The position numbers and the translations under genes are program-made. DNA of 64,000 bases from Anisakis pegreffii (taxonomy: Eukaryota > Nematoda > Chromadorea > Rhabditida > Anisakidae), in contig JAPYMA010003049.1 of the NCBI GenBank assembly GCA_035041965.1, forward strand, positions 1-64,000, read 5' to 3'. The notes beneath the pieces were generated by a model. It worked only from the letters and a program-made list of their open reading frames with translations. It did no database searches and was not told the DNA's origin. Positions 60,140-64,000 of the stretch are shown here, in pieces. Within the stretch, counting starts at the first letter, position 1; the number at the start of each line of letters is the position of its first letter.

Positions 60140-63100
60140 TTGTTTAATATTGTGTATCTTTTGGCTTCGTCAGCATGTGTCTTCATACATTTTTTGCATG
60201 AATAAATAAAGGTAAAATTCGCTCAACTCGTGAAGCATATCTGGCCGTTGCTTATGAATGTCGAGAGAGAATCCAATGAAGGAGCATTATGTCCAGTAAA
60301 ATTTTCTTACTGCCATTCACCACTTATTCCATATGATGTGAGAAATTATGTGTTGCACCATTATGGTCAAAGATTCAAGCGTGTTTGAAGATGAACTTTT
60401 TTTAAAGGAATTTTTTAATGACTGAATGAGATGACTCTTACTGTATGTATCTGTGTTGCACCAGGATATCTTTGTACGTCTATTCCTCTTTCAACATGGA
60501 CAGCTTCGTAAATAATGCTTGAATACGGAAAACTTAAACTTAAACGAATAAATAACTAAACGTGCACTTTTATTCTTAAAGCCATATTTGAGAATCTCTC
60601 ACTATTATGAATATCGTTGCCCTTCATAAACGAATAATTATTTCTTTATTCGACGATATTCTGTTACGTCAGAGCTTATTGATGATGAAGTCGAATAACA
60701 GTATCTGATAGGTTTACAATAACGTGAATTAATCAAATGTTGGTTAGGATGTGTTCATTTAATGTGAAACAAGTAGATTCGAAATTCACTGTCAAACTCA
60801 TAGAGACTGTTTAATTAACGCGCAGTAAAGAATAACGAGATGCAGGAGCAGCCTTTCATACGTCATACACATATAGATAGATGCATTTCTTAATGTATAT
60901 AAAAACATAATAATATGAATATGAATAATAAGGAGAGGATGAAAAAGAAGAAGAAGGTAAGGAGTTCCTTCTTGTAGGAGGAGCATTAAAGACGGAGGAG
61001 GTGCTAGCAGTGGAGTCATCTAGAGCGGCAGCAATACGCGTACAAACATCACAAAATGTGTTTTGTTGTTGTCTTTGTCATTCGTTGTTCGTGTAACTTG
61101 CTTTGGGCTGTTTGTTCTGTTGTCCGATAATGTCTGTAGTTGAGTTAATCAACGAGCAGGCGATTAGCCTTACATCAAATCATCTTATTTCATTCATTCA
61201 ATTACAGTGAGTGCATGCATGATCGTCTTTCTATGATTCAATTGATCACTCGTTCTTCCGTTAATAAATTATCATCACCATAATAATTATAGGTTCGTAG
61301 TTAGGAGGTAAGTGAATGCACGAATGATTCCATAACTCGATCAGAATAGATATGGTGAGCTATACATAGGTAACAGATGGATGTTTGTAGGGGATAATGG
61401 CAAACAAATAGAAACAGTACTCTTTCATTGCATACGTAATATTTTGTAAAGTAAGGTTGCATAATAACAGTGTGATAATGTTATTATGCAGATCTGATAC
61501 ACGCGTTGAGTTGCTCGTAATACGAGCGATATGGCACACAGCACATGCACATTCAGTTGGTCATTGGTTTTCTCATCATCTTACTGAACTGTATCATCCA
61601 TGCATGCATCCATTTAATCGATATGCTGTCCCTCGCCAGCATCCTCAGTTAATGTTGTCGTTGATTTATTAATTTGAAAATTTTTGTGTTGGAACCATTT
61701 CAGTGAATGAACTGACTATCAATCAGAAATCGATTGTAATGTCATGAAATGTTGATGATCATATTCTATTCCCTCGCTCGCAACAAAACACTTTATTAAA
61801 TCAACCCCTGTGCAATTAGTCCGTCATCATCGTTTTCACATCATCATTATTATTCTCTCCTTAAGCTATCAACAAAAAATATAAATAACAAATTTCGTCT
61901 TATTACAAACTATTTGTTATAGTGTAATCTTGAACTGGATGAATTTTTATTCTTTTATGAAATATTATTCCTTCATTCCTACATCGTAAAATAGTTGGTA
62001 TATTTGCTCATCTGAAATCAGTCTCATATTTGATGATGTAAGCAACATGTCATAATATAATTTGATGTGCTCTTTCTTTTCGCTTTTCTATTAAATTGTG
62101 ACACGCACATTCTTTTACTGACGATGATGTTAGCGAAATGTCGCTTCTTGCACCTTCTCATTGAATCATATTTTAGTGCTAGCAAAAGATTTGCCTTCAG
62201 GGAAGGAAATCACTTTAATAGTGATCGGCTGATTGCGTTAAGCACAATTGAATTAATTTACGAGTGCTAACTGGCTGCTTACTGGTTGGCCATCGTTCAT
62301 TCTTTACTTTTTTGTTGAATTTGCTGAAAACCTTGCATTTTATATGATTTGAGATTCATCATTCTTCTGAAATCAAAACAAACGAAAACATTCGTTAGCA
62401 TTCAGTCAGCCGTTTTGCAAAAAAAAAGCTAGCAAGCAGAGCGTCCATCCACCACCAAAAATGTTGTGCCGCACACAACAAACAAAAGTTCGACGGCCAT
62501 TCATATCGGGACAGTTGTCCTCTAGAAAACTGCCCTCGGTCAACTGCCTTCGGGCAATTGCCCCCGGAGAGAGCTACCTCCCATCCCCTCCCCCTTCCCC
62601 CGCCGGACAACTAACCCACGACAACATGTCTCCATGGTATTCATATTCGTAAACATAAGTTCTTTCGATCATTACATTCATTATCACTAATATTTTATTG
62701 TGTACTATTCTTAGGCTTAGGCCGAACCACAGGTAAGGCTGAAGTGCAGTTCTCTATCGCGATTAGTTTGAGACAAATTGTCGGGGCCAAATGTCTACGG
62801 GAGCAATTGAAGGCAGTTGTCAGGAGGCTGTTCTCCTAGAATCACCTCTTTTATAGATTGACAATGCAAAAATCAGCTTATGAATTCGCAATTAACAATC
62901 AAACTCTATTGTTGGTCTTCACCCATTTCATTTCATCTAGTTTCATTCGTTATTTCAAAATCATCGGTTCAGCTGATAATTGGGTCCATCAACTTCCTGA
63001 AAATGAGCCCAACGAATTCATTTCTTGTCTGTGCAGGTGTCGCTTCATTCAACTCTGCATAATATAATATTTTCCCAGCTAATAATGATAATTCTAAAAA

Positions 63101-64000
63101 AAGCATACCTCAAAAATTGTAATCACATCATTCTATTATCACACTAAACAACTAATTTCGCTTAATGAAAGTAATAATAGTCGATCTCACTTCTAATCCA
63201 ACCAAATGAAGTGATGAATTCATGAATCAATCATCTCAAAAGATTGTTACTAAAAAATTAATTGAATATTCAATGATGTAATACAGCGATGAAGTGATTG
63301 AGCGATCAGAAAGATTAAATTGAATTATTCATTACTCATTATCAATTACTTATTTCAGTTCCAACGTACTCTATATCTGATGTTTCCTATCAATTGTATT
63401 CGCATGCGTCTTGCTCTTGGGTTTTTATGAACACTCAAATAAACGTATTCTTAAATCGGTATTGAATAAGTTCTCAGTGCGATAATCTCACTAGTAATAA
63501 TAGTGATATTAATAATGTGTGGTTTTTTTAGAATTGATCGTTCTGGTTATCGGGTTGATTATCAGCATTTGTTAAAATATATTCATTTGCAAGTACTAAT
63601 TGATTACCAGAGTTTTTTAAAACTCAATTCTCAGATAATAATTATTTTTATTCAAAACTTCTATGCTTCGCAATCAAATTTTCTTGCAAATTTCATTTCT
63701 AGGTACAAAAATGAAATCTCGCTGAAAATACATGTTCCACAAAATTCATTGTGTCTGGCACGGTTTCTCGACCAGTAGTGATCGCACTCGTTGAGTGTAC
63801 GAGGTAGTATTCCAAGGGGTGCGAGATAACATTTATGCATTGAGGACGTATACATGTGAAGTAGGCGAGGGTGGACCTTAACGTATATGTCTTTGAAAAG
63901 GTTTCATGTATTGATGAAAATTTACTGTGAGTTCATGCAACTATTACGTTTTTGGAATATTTTTTCTATTTCGAACGATCTTTTTTTGTGTTGTTGAAGA
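60140..64000. other. Mostly non-coding DNA at the right end
   Basis: No complete gene is supported. An ATG-AAA-AAG-rich start followed by a GTAAGG donor lies near 60938-60956 (+) but is low complexity. A GC-rich inverted-repeat patch at 62509-62840 is listed separately. A possible exon after TTTTTTTAG near 63532 (RIDRSGYRVDYQHLLKYIH) is too weak to call. Confidence 0.4.
62509..62840. repeat. GC-rich inverted-repeat patch, possible MITE
   Basis: TCAACTGCCTTCGGGCAATT and following CCCCCGGAG (about 62538-62570) are matched in inverted orientation by CTACGGGAGCAATTGAAGGC and AGTTGT (about 62793-62819), imperfectly and with a small deletion. The arms stand out as GC-rich in AT-rich DNA and are about 230 bp apart. 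No coding capacity is recognised. Confidence 0.4.

Noticed and set aside
1..64000. CRISPR-like arrays or bacterial operons
   Set aside because: The window is clearly spliced eukaryotic DNA; the tandem repeats are satellites without unique spacers.

Overview
The window is nuclear DNA from a nematode. It is AT-rich and gene-poor, and its genes are split into many small exons. Introns end in the TTTCAG-type acceptor usual for nematodes, and good acceptors sit just upstream of several start codons without an evident upstream coding exon, which fits spliced-leader trans-splicing. One gene is a clear relative of nematode EGL-46. I cannot name the species; low gene density and large introns suggest a parasitic lineage rather than Caenorhabditis. 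Gene models were built by hand from frame, intron phase and splice sites, and there is no transcript evidence.

Layout. 1-5170 holds no convincing gene but has three repeat zones: 134/109-bp tandem repeats at 1-621, a GC-rich patch near 1556-2160, and a GA-rich two-block minisatellite at 2195-2680. 5295-8886 (+) is a six-exon TatD-family metal-dependent nuclease. 10828-20586 (+) is a large, about 17-exon gene for an approximately 1850-residue nuclear-type protein with an N-terminal LisH motif and a huge charged central exon. 23350-26915 (+) is a complete HflX/GTPBP6 GTPase. 27874-29754 (+) is a complete CZIB (C1orf123/DUF866) zinc protein. 35029-39627 (-) is a complete five-exon EGL-46/INSM-family zinc-finger transcription factor, flanked on both sides by long DNA with almost no coding signal.

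51356-55838 is a satellite array of a 404-bp dimeric unit. It is broken by a 100-N assembly gap and by an 803-bp TG...CA element with a perfect 5-bp target duplication, best read as a solo LTR. Right of the array is a likely terminal exon of an unrecognised membrane protein (56248-56467), and then mostly non-coding DNA with a few exon-like stretches.

The genes form no single pathway. TatD (DNA turnover), the LisH protein (nuclear), GTPBP6 (mitochondrial ribosome, by family) and CZIB are housekeeping-type genes packed on the + strand. EGL-46 is a developmental regulator in its own quiet domain on the - strand. GTPBP6 and CZIB are on the same strand, lie about 0.9 kb apart and each have a trans-splice-like acceptor, so an operon is possible but unproven.
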